Positions 51,961-61,398 of a stretch of 64,000 nucleotides of DNA are shown here, piece after piece (position 1 is the first letter of the stretch; each line of letters starts with the position of its first letter). The notes below the pieces were generated by a model that made no database searches, was not told the origin of the DNA, and was given only the letters and a program-made list of their open reading frames with translations. This stretch comes from Pseudomonas fluorescens (GTDB lineage Bacteria; Pseudomonadota; Gammaproteobacteria; Pseudomonadales; Pseudomonadaceae), in the NCBI RefSeq assembly GCF_003732425.1, contig NZ_MOBX01000014.1, forward strand, positions 920,816 through 984,815. Reading direction: 5' to 3'. The translations under genes were made by a program, and so were the position numbers.

Positions 51961-52054
51961 CTGTTGTGCTCCAGACAGTCTTTGAGTGCTGCGCCGATTG
52001 ATTGAAGTGGCGCGTCCAGGTGCTGGACGCGTTTAAGACTGCTTGGAGGTCGAA

Positions 52055-52438
52055 TTGAACAAAGACATGAAAATCCTCATCGTTGATGACTTCTCAACGA
52101 TGCGGCGGATCATCAAGAACCTGCTGCGTGATCTTGGGTTCACCAACACCGTTGAGGCTGACGATGGCACCACCGCCATTCCAGTGCTCAACAGCGGAAG
52201 CATCGACTTTCTGGTAACGGACTGGAACATGCCGGGCATGACCGGTATCGACCTGCTGCGCCACGTGCGTGCCGATGAAAAACTCAAGCATCTGCCAGTC
52301 CTGATGGTCACGGCTGAAGCCAAGCGCGAGCAGATCATTGAAGCCGCTCAGGCCGGTGTAAACGGCTACGTAGTCAAACCTTTCACGGCTCAGGCGTTGA
52401 AAGACAAAATCGAGAAGATTTTCGAACGCATCGGCTGA
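52055..52438 (+). CDS. cheY: chemotaxis response regulator CheY
   Basis: Phospho-CheY binds FliM and changes motor rotation. About 127 residues of a single receiver domain: LIVDDFSTMRRIIKNLLRDLGF, phosphoacceptor Asp in VTDWNMPGMTG, conserved Thr in VTAEAK and Lys in VVKPF. TTG at 52055 is five bases after GGAGG; the conventional ATG at 52067 lacks a ribosome site at good distance. Confidence 0.95.
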   Translation: MNKDMKILIVDDFSTMRRIIKNLLRDLGFTNTVEADDGTTAIPVLNSGSIDFLVTDWNMPGMTGIDLLRHVRADEKLKHLPVLMVTAEAKREQIIEAAQAGVNGYVVKPFTAQALKDKIEKIFERIG

Positions 52439-52456
52439 TGAACGCGCGGGGGAGCT

Positions 52457-53245
52457 ATGGAGCATAACGAATCTTCACAGGGCGATTTCGAATCGACCCT
52501 GAAAAAACACGCGGTCGAACTGGTCGAAAGCCTTGAAAAGGGCAGGTTCGGCGACGCTGTGCAACTGATCCATGAGCTCAATCAGACCCGTGACCGCGGC
52601 CTGTATCAGGAAGTGGGCAAGCTCACACGCGAACTGCACAGTGCGATCGTCAACTTTCAGATCGATCCGCACATGCCGCAGGCCGAGGAAGTGTCGCAAA
52701 TCACCGACGCCACCGAACGCCTGGGCTATGTGGTCAAGCTGACCGAAGCCGCGGCCAACCGCACCATGGATCTGGTGGAAAGCGCCACACCGGTAGTCAA
52801 TGGCCTGGCTGAAGAAGCCCAGGCCCTGAGCACCGATTGGGGTCGCTTCATGCGTCGCGAGGTCGGGGCTGAAGAGTTCCGCGAACTGGCGCGCCGGGTC
52901 GACGGTTTTCTGTCACGCAGCAGCACGGACAACCGTGCGGTGTCGAGCAATCTCAACGACATCCTGCTGGCCCAGGATTACCAGGACCTGACCGGTCAGG
53001 TGATCAAGCGAGTGACCCAACTGGTCACCGAAGTCGAAAGCAATTTGCTCAAACTCGTGCTCATGGCCAGTCAGGTCGACCGCTTTGCGGGCATCGAACA
53101 TGACCGCGCCGCGATGCTTGCAGAAAAAGATCCACAAAAACATCTCTCGCAGGGTGAAGGTCCGCAGATTCATGCCGATAAACGAGAAGACGTTGTGTCC
53201 GGTCAGGACGATGTGGACGATTTGTTATCCAGCCTCGGATTCTAG
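52457..53245 (+). CDS. cheZ: phospho-CheY phosphatase CheZ
   Basis: Dephosphorylates CheY-P. 262 residues, mostly helical. The catalytic region is LNDILLAQDYQDLTGQVIKRVTQLV, with the QDYQD active-site Gln. The C-terminal CheY-binding peptide QDDVDDLLSSLGF ends the chain. It lies 18 bases after cheY. Confidence 0.96.
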   Translation: MEHNESSQGDFESTLKKHAVELVESLEKGRFGDAVQLIHELNQTRDRGLYQEVGKLTRELHSAIVNFQIDPHMPQAEEVSQITDATERLGYVVKLTEAAANRTMDLVESATPVVNGLAEEAQALSTDWGRFMRREVGAEEFRELARRVDGFLSRSSTDNRAVSSNLNDILLAQDYQDLTGQVIKRVTQLVTEVESNLLKLVLMASQVDRFAGIEHDRAAMLAEKDPQKHLSQGEGPQIHADKREDVVSGQDDVDDLLSSLGF

Positions 53246-53299
53246 AGTTGTGGAATTTTAGGTTTTTTGGGTTTTTAGACCTGTAGGAGCACCCCATTA

Positions 53300-55567
53300 A
53301 TGAGCTTCGGCGCCGATGAAGAGATCCTTCAGGATTTCCTGGTTGAGGCCGGCGAGATTCTTGAGCAACTGTCCGAGCAACTGGTCGAGCTGGAAAGCCG
53401 CCCGGATGACGCAGATCTGCTCAACGCAATTTTTCGCGGTTTCCACACTGTAAAAGGGGGCGCCGGCTTCCTTCAGCTCAACGAGCTGGTGGAGTGCTGT
53501 CACATCGCCGAAAACGTGTTCGACATCCTGCGTAAGGGTGAGCGTCGCGTTGATGCAGAACTGATGGACGTTGTCCTCGAAGCACTGGACGCGGTGAACA
53601 GCATGTTCAGCGAAGTCCGCGAGCGTGCGCCGATCACCGCTGCCACCCCGGAACTGCTGGCCGCCCTGGCGCGTCTGGCCGAACCGCAATCGGCGGACGA
53701 AGCTCCGGCTTCGCCAGTGGCCGAGATGATCGAAGAACTGGTCGTCGAAGGCGACTCGGGCGACATCACCGATAACGAATTTGAACAGCTGCTGGATTCG
53801 CTGAATGCCGTCAAGGCCGAAGCTGAAGCCCCGGCCGCTGCTGCACCTGCGCAAACTGCCGAAGAGGCCGCCAGCGACGAAATCACTGACGCCGAGTTCG
53901 AGTCGTTGCTCGATCAGTTGCACGGCAAAGGCCAGTTCGCGGCGGATGCCGTGGCACCGACCGCATCGGCTCCGGCTGCACCGGCGGCGGGCGACAGCTC
54001 GGACATCACCGACGACGAATTCGAAGCCCTGCTCGATCAACTGCATGGCAAGGGCAACTTTGCCGTGGATGCGCTGGAATCGGCGATTGCTTCGGCGCCT
54101 GCTGCACCAGCCGCACCGGTAGCCGCCGCAGCTGGCAGTGATCTGATCAGCGATCACGAGTTCGAATCGCTGCTCGACGAATTGCACGGCAAAGGCAAGT
54201 TCACCGAAGTCGGTACGGCCTCTGCGGGCAGCGCGTCGACCGTCGCCACGCCAGCCGCCAAGGCTCCGGCCGCTGCAGCGCCGAAACCTGCGGCCAAGCC
54301 TGAACCGAAAGCCGAAGCGCCGAAACCGGCCGCCGCTGCTGCACCGGCTCCGGCCCGTGCTCCGGCTGCGCCGCCACCGGAAAAACCGGCGAGCGAAGCC
54401 GAAACCACCGTGCGGGTCGACACGGCACGTCTCGACGAAATCATGAACATGGTCGGCGAGCTGGTGCTGGTGCGTAACCGTCTGGTGCGCCTGGGCCTCA
54501 ACAGCGGCGACGAAGCCATGTCCAAGGCCGTGTCGAATCTCGACGTGGTCACGGCTGACTTGCAGACCGCGGTGATGAAGACCCGGATGCAGCCGATCAA
54601 GAAGGTCTTCGGGCGCTTCCCGCGTCTGGTTCGTGACCTCGCTCGTCAGCTCAAGAAAGAAATCAACCTGGAACTGGTGGGTGAAGAAACCGACCTCGAC
54701 AAAAACCTTGTCGAGGCCCTGGCCGACCCGCTAGTCCACTTGGTGCGCAACGCCGTCGACCACGGCATCGAGTCGCCGGAAGAACGCGAAGCCTCGGGCA
54801 AGGCCCGTGGCGGTCGCGTGGTACTGGCAGCTGAGCAAGAGGGCGATCACATCCTGCTGTCGATTTCCGATGACGGCAAAGGCATGGACCCGAACGTCCT
54901 GCGTTCAATCGCGGTAAAACGCGGTGTGATGGACAAGGACGCGGCCGATCGCCTCAGCGATACCGAGTGCTACAACCTGATCTTCGCCCCGGGTTTCTCG
55001 ACCAAGACCGAGATCTCCGACGTGTCCGGCCGTGGTGTTGGCATGGACGTGGTGAAGACCAAGATTTCCCAGCTCAACGGTTCGATCAACATTTACTCGA
55101 CCAAGGGCCAGGGCTCGAAGATCGTCATCAAGGTGCCGCTGACCCTCGCGATCATGCCGACCCTGATGGTGATGCTCGGCAATCAGGCGTTTGCGTTCCC
55201 GTTGGTCAACGTCAACGAAATCTTCCACCTCGACCTGTCGACCACCAACGTCGTCGACGGTCAGGAAGTGGTGATCGTGCGGGACAAGGCGCTGCCATTG
55301 TTCTACCTCAAGCGCTGGCTGGTCAGCTCCGCCGCTCACGAAGAGCAGCGTGAAGGCCACGTGGTGATCCTTTCGGTGGGCACTCAGCGGATCGGCTTCG
55401 TCGTCGATCAACTGGTCGGTCAGGAAGAAGTGGTCATCAAGCCATTGGGCAAAATGCTCCAGGGCACTCCGGGCATGTCCGGCGCCACCATCACCGGTGA
55501 CGGCCGTATCGCGCTGATTCTCGATGTTCCAAGCATGCTCAAGCGTTACGCCGCACGGCGTATTTGA
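53300..55567 (+). CDS. cheA: chemotaxis histidine kinase CheA
   Basis: 755 residues. The N-terminal Hpt domain has the phosphorylated His49 (FRGFHTVKGGAGFLQL). A long Ala/Pro-rich linker contains four repeats of the motif ITDxEFExLLDxLHGKG at about residues 154, 193, 234 and 281. It is followed by the dimerisation domain (TARLDEIMNMVGELVLVRNRL), the HATPase (NAVDHGIES, DDGKGMD, GRGVGMDVVK) and a CheW-like C-terminal domain. The repeats replace a recognisable P2 CheY-binding domain. 54 bases after cheZ. Confidence 0.96.
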   Translation: MSFGADEEILQDFLVEAGEILEQLSEQLVELESRPDDADLLNAIFRGFHTVKGGAGFLQLNELVECCHIAENVFDILRKGERRVDAELMDVVLEALDAVNSMFSEVRERAPITAATPELLAALARLAEPQSADEAPASPVAEMIEELVVEGDSGDITDNEFEQLLDSLNAVKAEAEAPAAAAPAQTAEEAASDEITDAEFESLLDQLHGKGQFAADAVAPTASAPAAPAAGDSSDITDDEFEALLDQLHGKGNFAVDALESAIASAPAAPAAPVAAAAGSDLISDHEFESLLDELHGKGKFTEVGTASAGSASTVATPAAKAPAAAAPKPAAKPEPKAEAPKPAAAAAPAPARAPAAPPPEKPASEAETTVRVDTARLDEIMNMVGELVLVRNRLVRLGLNSGDEAMSKAVSNLDVVTADLQTAVMKTRMQPIKKVFGRFPRLVRDLARQLKKEINLELVGEETDLDKNLVEALADPLVHLVRNAVDHGIESPEEREASGKARGGRVVLAAEQEGDHILLSISDDGKGMDPNVLRSIAVKRGVMDKDAADRLSDTECYNLIFAPGFSTKTEISDVSGRGVGMDVVKTKISQLNGSINIYSTKGQGSKIVIKVPLTLAIMPTLMVMLGNQAFAFPLVNVNEIFHLDLSTTNVVDGQEVVIVRDKALPLFYLKRWLVSSAAHEEQREGHVVILSVGTQRIGFVVDQLVGQEEVVIKPLGKMLQGTPGMSGATITGDGRIALILDVPSMLKRYAARRI

Positions 55568-55616
55568 ATCCGGGGCAGCGGGGCGATGATGTCCCGCTGC
55601 ACCTAATGGAGTGTTT

Positions 55617-56753
55617 ATGGCAGTCAAAGTCCTGGTGGTGGACGATTCGGGTTTTTTCCGCCGCCGCGTCTCGGAAATTCTTTCAGCGGATCCGAGCATT
55701 CAGGTGGTCGGCACCGCCACCAACGGTAAAGAGGCGATTGATCAGGCTCTGGCGCTCAAGCCGGACGTGATCACCATGGACTACGAGATGCCGATGATGG
55801 ACGGCATCACGGCCGTGCGGCACATCATGCAGCGCTGCCCGACCCCGGTGTTGATGTTCTCCTCGCTGACGCATGAAGGCGCCCGGGTCACCCTGGATGC
55901 ACTGGACGCTGGCGCGGTGGATTTCCTGCCGAAGAATTTTGAAGACATCTCGCGTAATCCCGAGAAGGTCAAGCAACTGCTGTGCGAAAAGGTCCACAGC
56001 ATCTCGCGCAGCAACCGTCGTTTCAGTGCCTACAGCGCGCCTGCGCCTGTGGCTGCACCCGCTCCGACGCCTGCTCCAGCGGCATCAAGCTTCAGCAGCC
56101 ACAGCAGCAGCGCGCCGGCACGTCCGGCCCCGGCCCCTGCGCCAACCCGCGCGCCGGCGGCCAGTGCTTCGTCGCCAGCACCAAAACGCAAGGCTTACAA
56201 ACTGGTCGCTATCGGTACGTCGACCGGCGGCCCGGTGGCCCTGCAGCGGGTGCTGACCCAGTTGCCGGCGAATTTCCCGGCACCGATCGTGCTGATCCAG
56301 CACATGCCGGCGGCGTTCACCAAGGCCTTCGCCGAGCGTCTCGACAAGCTCTGCCGCATCAGCGTCAAGGAAGCCGAGGATGGCGACATCCTGCGTCCGG
56401 GCCTGGCGTTGCTGGCACCGGGTGGCAAGCAAATGATGATCGACGGCCGTGGTGCGGTGAAAATTCTGCCGGGCGACGAGCGTCTGAACTACAAGCCGTG
56501 CGTGGACATCACCTTTGGGTCGGCGGCGAAATCCTACGGCGACAAAGTTCTGGCGGTGGTGTTGACCGGCATGGGCGCCGACGGCCGTGAAGGCGCGCGT
56601 CTGCTCAAGCAGGGCGGCAGCGCGGTGTGGGCACAAGATGAGGCAAGCTGCGTGATCTACGGCATGCCGATGGCCATCGTCAAAGCCGACCTCGCCGACG
56701 CGGTATACAGCCTCGACGACATCGGCAAGCACATCGTCGAGGCGTGTATCTGA
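55617..56753 (+). CDS. cheB: chemotaxis methylesterase CheB
   Basis: Removes methyl groups from receptors for adaptation. 378 residues: a receiver (Asp55 in MDYEMPMMDG), a long Ala/Pro/Ser linker (about 140-190) and the methylesterase domain (GTSTGGPVAL with catalytic Ser, IQHMPAAF with His, TGMGADGREG with Asp). GGAG before the ATG at 55617 decides the start. Stop and next ATG share a base. Confidence 0.96.
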   Translation: MAVKVLVVDDSGFFRRRVSEILSADPSIQVVGTATNGKEAIDQALALKPDVITMDYEMPMMDGITAVRHIMQRCPTPVLMFSSLTHEGARVTLDALDAGAVDFLPKNFEDISRNPEKVKQLLCEKVHSISRSNRRFSAYSAPAPVAAPAPTPAPAASSFSSHSSSAPARPAPAPAPTRAPAASASSPAPKRKAYKLVAIGTSTGGPVALQRVLTQLPANFPAPIVLIQHMPAAFTKAFAERLDKLCRISVKEAEDGDILRPGLALLAPGGKQMMIDGRGAVKILPGDERLNYKPCVDITFGSAAKSYGDKVLAVVLTGMGADGREGARLLKQGGSAVWAQDEASCVIYGMPMAIVKADLADAVYSLDDIGKHIVEACI

Positions 56754-57493
56754 TGGATGTTTTAAGCCTTATCGGGATCATCATGGCGTTCGTCGCCATC
56801 ATCGGTGGTAACTACCTTGAGGGTGGTCACCTCGGTGCGCTGGCCAACGGCCCGGCGGCCCTGATCGTACTGGGCGGCACCATCGGTGCCGCACTGCTGC
56901 AATCGCCGATGAGCGCGTTCAAACGCGCCATGCAGATCCTCGCCTGGATTCTGTTTCCGCCCCGGGTCGATCTGGCCGGCGGCATCGATCGCGTCGTCAA
57001 CTGGAGCCTCACCGCGCGCAAGGAAGGCCTGCTGGGCCTGGAAGGCGTGGCCGATGCCGAACCCGACAACTACTCGCGCAAAGGCCTGCAATTGCTGGTC
57101 GACGGTGCCGAGCCGGAAGCGATCCGCAGCATCCTCGAAGTGGATTTCTACACCCAGGAAGCCCGCGACATCGAAGCCGCGAAAGTCTTTGAAAGCATGG
57201 GCGGCTACGCGCCAACCATCGGCATCATCGGTGCGGTGATGGGCCTGATCCACGTGATGGGTAACCTCGCCGATCCGACGCAATTGGGCAGCGGTATCGC
57301 CGTGGCGTTCGTCGCGACCATCTACGGCGTGGCCAGTGCCAACCTGGTTTTGTTGCCGGTGGCGGCCAAGCTGAAGTCAATCGCGTTGCGGCAGTCGCGT
57401 TATCGCGAAATGTTGTTGGAAGGGATCCTGTCGATCGCCGAAGGTGAAAACCCTCGCTCCATTGAGTTGAAGCTGCAAGGCTTCATGGATTAA
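56753..57493 (+). CDS. motC: flagellar stator protein MotC
   Basis: MotA-type subunit of the second stator that Pseudomonas uses for motility under load and swarming. 246 residues with four membrane segments (LIGIIMAFVAIIGGNYLEGG first) and a cytoplasmic loop carrying the charged residues that face FliG. The ATG at 56753 overlaps the cheB TGA. Confidence 0.93.
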   Translation: MDVLSLIGIIMAFVAIIGGNYLEGGHLGALANGPAALIVLGGTIGAALLQSPMSAFKRAMQILAWILFPPRVDLAGGIDRVVNWSLTARKEGLLGLEGVADAEPDNYSRKGLQLLVDGAEPEAIRSILEVDFYTQEARDIEAAKVFESMGGYAPTIGIIGAVMGLIHVMGNLADPTQLGSGIAVAFVATIYGVASANLVLLPVAAKLKSIALRQSRYREMLLEGILSIAEGENPRSIELKLQGFMD

Positions 57494-57505
57494 GGGAATA
57501 ACCTC

Positions 57506-58396
57506 ATGGCTCGTCGTCGCCACCAGGAAGAACACGTCAATCACGAGCGCTGGCTCGTGTCCTACGCGGATTTCATCACGCTGTTGTTCGCGTTCTTCGT
57601 GGTGATGTACTCGATCTCGTCGATCAACGAAGGCAAGTACAAGGTCATTTCCGAAGCGTTGATCGGGGTCTTCACCGACTCCGACCGCTCGCTCAAGCCG
57701 ATCCCGATCGGTGACGAACGACCGAAAACCGTGACCCCTGCAAAGCCGCTGGTCAAGGACGCCGAGCAGGTCGACGCCGGTATCGCCGGCGCCAGCGATC
57801 CGCTGAAAAGCATCGCCGATGACATCAGCGCCGCCTTCGGTGACTTGATCAGCTCCAACCAGATGACCGTGCGCGGCAACGAGTTGTGGGTCGAGATCGA
57901 ACTCAACTCCAGCCTGTTGTTCGGCAGCGGCGACGCCATGCCGAGTGACATCGCCTTCAACATCATCGACAAGGTCGCGGCGATTCTGAAACCGTTCGAC
58001 AACCCGATCCACGTTGAAGGCTTTACTGACGATCAACCGATCCGCACCGCGCAGTACCCGACCAACTGGGAGCTGTCCTCGGCGCGTTCGGCGAGCATCG
58101 TGCGCATGCTGGCAATGCAGGGCGTCAACCCAGGACGTCTGGCGTCGGTGGGTTACGGTGAGTTTCAGCCGGTGGCCAACAACGCCACCGCTGAGGGCCG
58201 CGCGAAGAACCGTCGCGTGGTGCTGGTGGTGTCGCGAAACCTCGATGTGCGCCGCAGCCTGACCGGTACCGGTACCGCCCATGCGCAACCGGATGCTGCG
58301 TTGAAGCGTGCTGGCACACAAACTGCACCGACCCCGGTCAAGACGCCGGGACGCGAGAGTGCCGTCAATTCTCCGTCACCCGCATTAACACGCTGA
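57506..58396 (+). CDS. motD: flagellar stator protein MotD
   Basis: MotB-type partner. 296 residues: an N-terminal charged tail, one membrane segment with the proton-binding Asp (SYADFITLLFAFFVVMYS), and a periplasmic OmpA-like peptidoglycan-binding domain (HVEGFTDDQPI, LSSARSASIVRML, EGRAKNRRVVLVV). The Thr/Pro-rich tail is longer than in MotB. Confidence 0.94.
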   Translation: MARRRHQEEHVNHERWLVSYADFITLLFAFFVVMYSISSINEGKYKVISEALIGVFTDSDRSLKPIPIGDERPKTVTPAKPLVKDAEQVDAGIAGASDPLKSIADDISAAFGDLISSNQMTVRGNELWVEIELNSSLLFGSGDAMPSDIAFNIIDKVAAILKPFDNPIHVEGFTDDQPIRTAQYPTNWELSSARSASIVRMLAMQGVNPGRLASVGYGEFQPVANNATAEGRAKNRRVVLVVSRNLDVRRSLTGTGTAHAQPDAALKRAGTQTAPTPVKTPGRESAVNSPSPALTR

Positions 58397-58439
58397 GCTA
58401 TGTCTCGGTCGAGCATATCGGCCGGGAGGAACGAACCGA

Positions 58440-59228
58440 ATGAGAGTCTGGGCAGTCGCCAATCAAAAGGGTGGTGTCGGTAAAACCACATCTTCCATCG
58501 CTTTAGCCGGATTGCTGGCCGAGGCGGGCAAGCGCGTGGTTGTGGTCGACCTCGACCCGCACGGCTCGATGACCAGCTATTTCGGCTATGACCCCGACAG
58601 CCTGGAACACAGCAATTACGATTTGTTTCTGCACAAGGGCAGCGTGCCGCAAGGCCTGCCGGGGCAGTTGCTGTTGTCGACCAGCGATGAACGTATTTCC
58701 CTGCTGCCATCGAGCACCGCACTCGCCACCCTGGAGCGTCAGTCGCCGGGACAAAGTGGTCTGGGCCTGGTAATCGCCAAGAGTCTGGCGCAGCTGTGGC
58801 AGGACTTCGATTACGCGGTGATCGACAGCCCGCCGTTGCTCGGCGTGCTGATGGTCAACGCCCTCGCGGCGAGCCAGCAACTGGTGATCCCGGTGCAAAC
58901 CGAACACCTCGCCGTCAAAGGCCTGGAACGCATGGTCAACACCCTGGCGATGATCAACCGCTCGCGCAAGCAGGCGCTGCCGTTCAGCATCGTGCCGACC
59001 CTGTTCGATCGCCGTACGCAAGCCTCGATGCACACCTTGCGTGTGCTGCGTGACAAATTCCCAGAGGAAATCTGGCAGGGTTACATCCCGGTCGATACCC
59101 GGCTGCGCGACGCCAGCCGTGCCGGTGTCACGCCTTCGCAATTCGACGGCAAGAGCCGTGGCGTGCTGGCCTACCGTGCGCTGCTCAAGCATCTGTTGGC
59201 GCAACAACTTGTTCCGCAGGTGGCTTGA
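58440..59228 (+). CDS. ParA-like chemosensory array positioning ATPase (ParC type)
   Basis: 262-residue ParA family ATPase with Walker A KGGVGKTTSSIALAGLLAEAGKR and DLDPHGSMTSYFGYD. Between motD and a CheW-like protein. In Vibrio and P. aeruginosa this ParA-like protein (ParC) positions chemotaxis arrays at the pole, acting with ParP. GGGAGGA precedes the ATG. The polar role is inferred from order and family. Confidence 0.9.
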   Translation: MRVWAVANQKGGVGKTTSSIALAGLLAEAGKRVVVVDLDPHGSMTSYFGYDPDSLEHSNYDLFLHKGSVPQGLPGQLLLSTSDERISLLPSSTALATLERQSPGQSGLGLVIAKSLAQLWQDFDYAVIDSPPLLGVLMVNALAASQQLVIPVQTEHLAVKGLERMVNTLAMINRSRKQALPFSIVPTLFDRRTQASMHTLRVLRDKFPEEIWQGYIPVDTRLRDASRAGVTPSQFDGKSRGVLAYRALLKHLLAQQLVPQVA

Positions 59229-59243
59229 GATGAGGTTGAACCT

Positions 59244-59334
59244 TGTAGGAGCTGCCGCAGGCTGCGATCTTTTGATCTTGCCTGGCGGTACTCCTGAAAA
59301 GATCAAAAGATCGCAGCCTGCGGCAGCTCCTACA
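59244..59334. repeat. 36-bp perfect inverted repeat before parP
   Basis: Arms 59244-59279 and 59299-59334 are exact complements, with a 19-base loop. The core (TGTAGGAGCTGCCGCAGGCT) is the common Pseudomonas REP of this type. The 3' arm ends 11 bases before the next start codon, so the hairpin could hide the ribosome site of parP. Confidence 0.92.
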
Positions 59335-59345
59335 GGGATTTGCAC

Positions 59346-60305
59346 ATGAATCGGCCGATCAAATTGACGTCGAAGCCGCAATTGGCGTTGCAGTCTTATC
59401 TGGATAATTTGCTGCTGGAAATTCCTGAGGAGCTGCCGCCGGTCATTGAGGCGCAGCCTGAAGTTGTCGAAAGCACCGAAACGCTGGACGAATTCCAGGC
59501 CGCAGTGATGGAAGAGCAGGCGCGTGATGCGCAGAAGGCTGCCAAACCTGCCGCACCGGTTGTCGCGCCTGCCGCCGCACCGGTTGCCAAGGCACCGGTG
59601 GCATTGATCGAAGAAGCCGAGCCGGTTCGCGCGTCCGTTTCGACTTTGGCGCCGCTGCTGCAAACCCAATTGCTGAAAATCGCGCCGGAACCGGCGGTGG
59701 TCGAATCGGCCCCGGCTCCAGTTGCACCCGCGCCCGTCGAACAAACGCTGGTCACTCCGCTGGTGGAAGTGCATCTGCCGCCGAGCAACACGCCGCCACC
59801 GGTGGAAACCGATGGCCGCCCGGCCTGGGCGTCCGAAGCGTTCGAATGCCTGCTGTTCGACGTCGCCGGCCTGACGCTGGCCGTGCCGCTGGTGTGCCTC
59901 GGCTCGATCTACTCGCTGGCCGGCCACGAGCTGACGCCGCTGTTCGGTCAGCCGGAATGGTTCCTTGGGATTTTGCCGAGCCAGGCCGGCAACCTGAAAG
60001 TGTTGGACACCGCGCGTTGGGTCATGCCGGATCGCTATCGCGATGACTTCCGTCAGGGCCTGCAGTACGTGATTTCGGTACAAGGTTACGAGTGGGGGCT
60101 GGCGGTGCATCAGGTCAGCCGCTCGTTGCGTCTGGACCCGAATGAAATCAAATGGAGAAGTCACCGGGGTCAGCGGCCATGGCTCGCCGGCACCGTGATT
60201 GAGCACATGTGTGCATTGCTTGACGTTTCCGCACTGGCCGAGTTGATCGCCAGCGGTGGGGCAAAGCACCTCGGCGGTCACAAGCCGCTACATAAACCGA
60301 CATAG
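59346..60305 (+). CDS. ParP-like CheW-domain protein
   Basis: 319 residues. An Ala/Pro-rich linker (about 60-150) precedes a C-terminal CheW-like domain (about 160-310; FECLLFDVAGLTLAVPLVCLGSIYSLAGHELTPLFGQPEWFLGIL). Its N-terminal LTSKPQLALQSYLDNLLLEIPEEL is a likely interaction helix. Position after the ParA-like gene matches the ParC-ParP pair that holds CheA at the pole. The ATG at 59346 follows AGGGA. Confidence 0.82.
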   Translation: MNRPIKLTSKPQLALQSYLDNLLLEIPEELPPVIEAQPEVVESTETLDEFQAAVMEEQARDAQKAAKPAAPVVAPAAAPVAKAPVALIEEAEPVRASVSTLAPLLQTQLLKIAPEPAVVESAPAPVAPAPVEQTLVTPLVEVHLPPSNTPPPVETDGRPAWASEAFECLLFDVAGLTLAVPLVCLGSIYSLAGHELTPLFGQPEWFLGILPSQAGNLKVLDTARWVMPDRYRDDFRQGLQYVISVQGYEWGLAVHQVSRSLRLDPNEIKWRSHRGQRPWLAGTVIEHMCALLDVSALAELIASGGAKHLGGHKPLHKPT

Positions 60306-60395
60306 CAGCCGACATAACAATCAGGCGACGGCATTGTTGAATGCCGTCACACAGAACACACACCGCCCAGAGCGGTTTTTTCGAGGGGTCAGGGT

Positions 60396-60881
60396 ATGAG
60401 TAGTCAGGCGACGAATGCAAAAGGTTCTGAAGATCCGATCCTGCAATGGGTGACCTTCAAACTCGACAACGAAACCTACGGCATCAACGTGATGCGCGTA
60501 CAGGAAGTGTTGCGCTACACCGAGATCGCTCCGGTGCCAGGCGCGCCGAGCTACGTGCTCGGCATCATCAACCTGCGCGGTAACGTGGTCACCGTGATCG
60601 ACACCCGTCAGCGCTTCGGCCTGAACAGCGGCGAGATCAGCGACAACACCCGTATCGTCATCATCGAAGCCGACAAACAAGTCGTCGGCATCATGGTCGA
60701 CAGCGTGGCCGAAGTGGTTTACCTGCGTCAGTCGGAAATCGAGACGGCGCCGAACGTCGGTAACGAAGAGTCGGCCAAGTTCATCCAGGGCGTGTGCAAC
60801 AAGAACAACGAGTTGCTGATCCTGGTCGAGCTGGACAAGATGATGAGCGAAGAAGAATGGTCGGAACTGGAGAGCATCTGA
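60396..60881 (+). CDS. cheW: chemotaxis coupling protein CheW
   Basis: Links receptors to CheA. 161 residues, with WVTFKLDNETYGINVMRVQEVLRYTEIAPVPGAPSYVLGIINLRGNVVTVIDTR, the standard CheW start. The last codon abuts the TTG of the following gene. Confidence 0.97.
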   Translation: MSSQATNAKGSEDPILQWVTFKLDNETYGINVMRVQEVLRYTEIAPVPGAPSYVLGIINLRGNVVTVIDTRQRFGLNSGEISDNTRIVIIEADKQVVGIMVDSVAEVVYLRQSEIETAPNVGNEESAKFIQGVCNKNNELLILVELDKMMSEEEWSELESI

Positions 60882-61274
60882 TTGATCCTCGAGGTTGCGG
60901 TCATTGTCCTGTTCCTCTTCTGGGCAGGCACGCTGGCAATGTTTGTGTCGTACATCAAGGCGCAGCGGTTGATCGCTGCGCAACAGGCCCAAGGCGATGC
61001 GCTGCGTGATCAGCGCATCAAGGACCTGGCCAAGCGTGTCGACGATTACCAGAACGGCAACGTGCGCATGGGCGAAGCCCTGCACGAGTTGCGCGCGGTG
61101 GTGAGTCCGTTGCCGGACAAGATTGTCGCGCTTGAACAACGCGACCCGTCGAGCCTGTCATTCGCCCAGGCGGCGAAACTGGTGGGGATGGGCGCAAGCG
61201 TGGATGAACTGACTCAGTCCTGCGGCTTGACCCAGGCTGAAGCCGAGTTGATGCGCAAGTTGCACAAGCACTAA
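60882..61274 (+). CDS. DUF2802 protein
   Basis: 130 residues: an N-terminal membrane anchor (about 3-20; VAVIVLFLFWAGTLAMFVSYI), a helical stretch and the DUF2802 domain (LSFAQAAKLVGMGASVDELTQSCGLTQAEAELMRKL), which looks like a helix-turn-helix. It follows cheW in most Pseudomonas genomes. Function unknown. TTG start directly after the cheW stop. It is the last gene of the chemotaxis operon. Confidence 0.85.
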   Translation: MILEVAVIVLFLFWAGTLAMFVSYIKAQRLIAAQQAQGDALRDQRIKDLAKRVDDYQNGNVRMGEALHELRAVVSPLPDKIVALEQRDPSSLSFAQAAKLVGMGASVDELTQSCGLTQAEAELMRKLHKH

Positions 61275-61295
61275 AAGCAAGATCAAAAAATCGTC

Positions 61296-61366
61296 CGAAC
61301 GAAGCCTTCGGCAGCTCCTGCAGGGGATTTACATTCCCCTGCAGGAGCTGCCGAAGGCTTCGTTCG
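61296..61366. repeat. 32-bp perfect inverted repeat after DUF2802 gene
   Basis: Arms 61296-61327 and 61335-61366 are exact complements with a 7-base loop. The core CTGCAGGAGCTGCCGAAGGC is a further REP type. It may also terminate the chemotaxis operon, as a T-rich stretch follows (GTTTGGCTTTT). Confidence 0.9.
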
Positions 61367-61398
61367 TTTGGCTTTTAATTGAAAGTGCCGTTGGTCGG

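Noticed and set aside
58503..60281. 592-codon minus-strand frame
   Set aside because: It is a shadow across the parA-like and parP-like genes and crosses a REP inverted repeat, which real coding sequence would rarely do.
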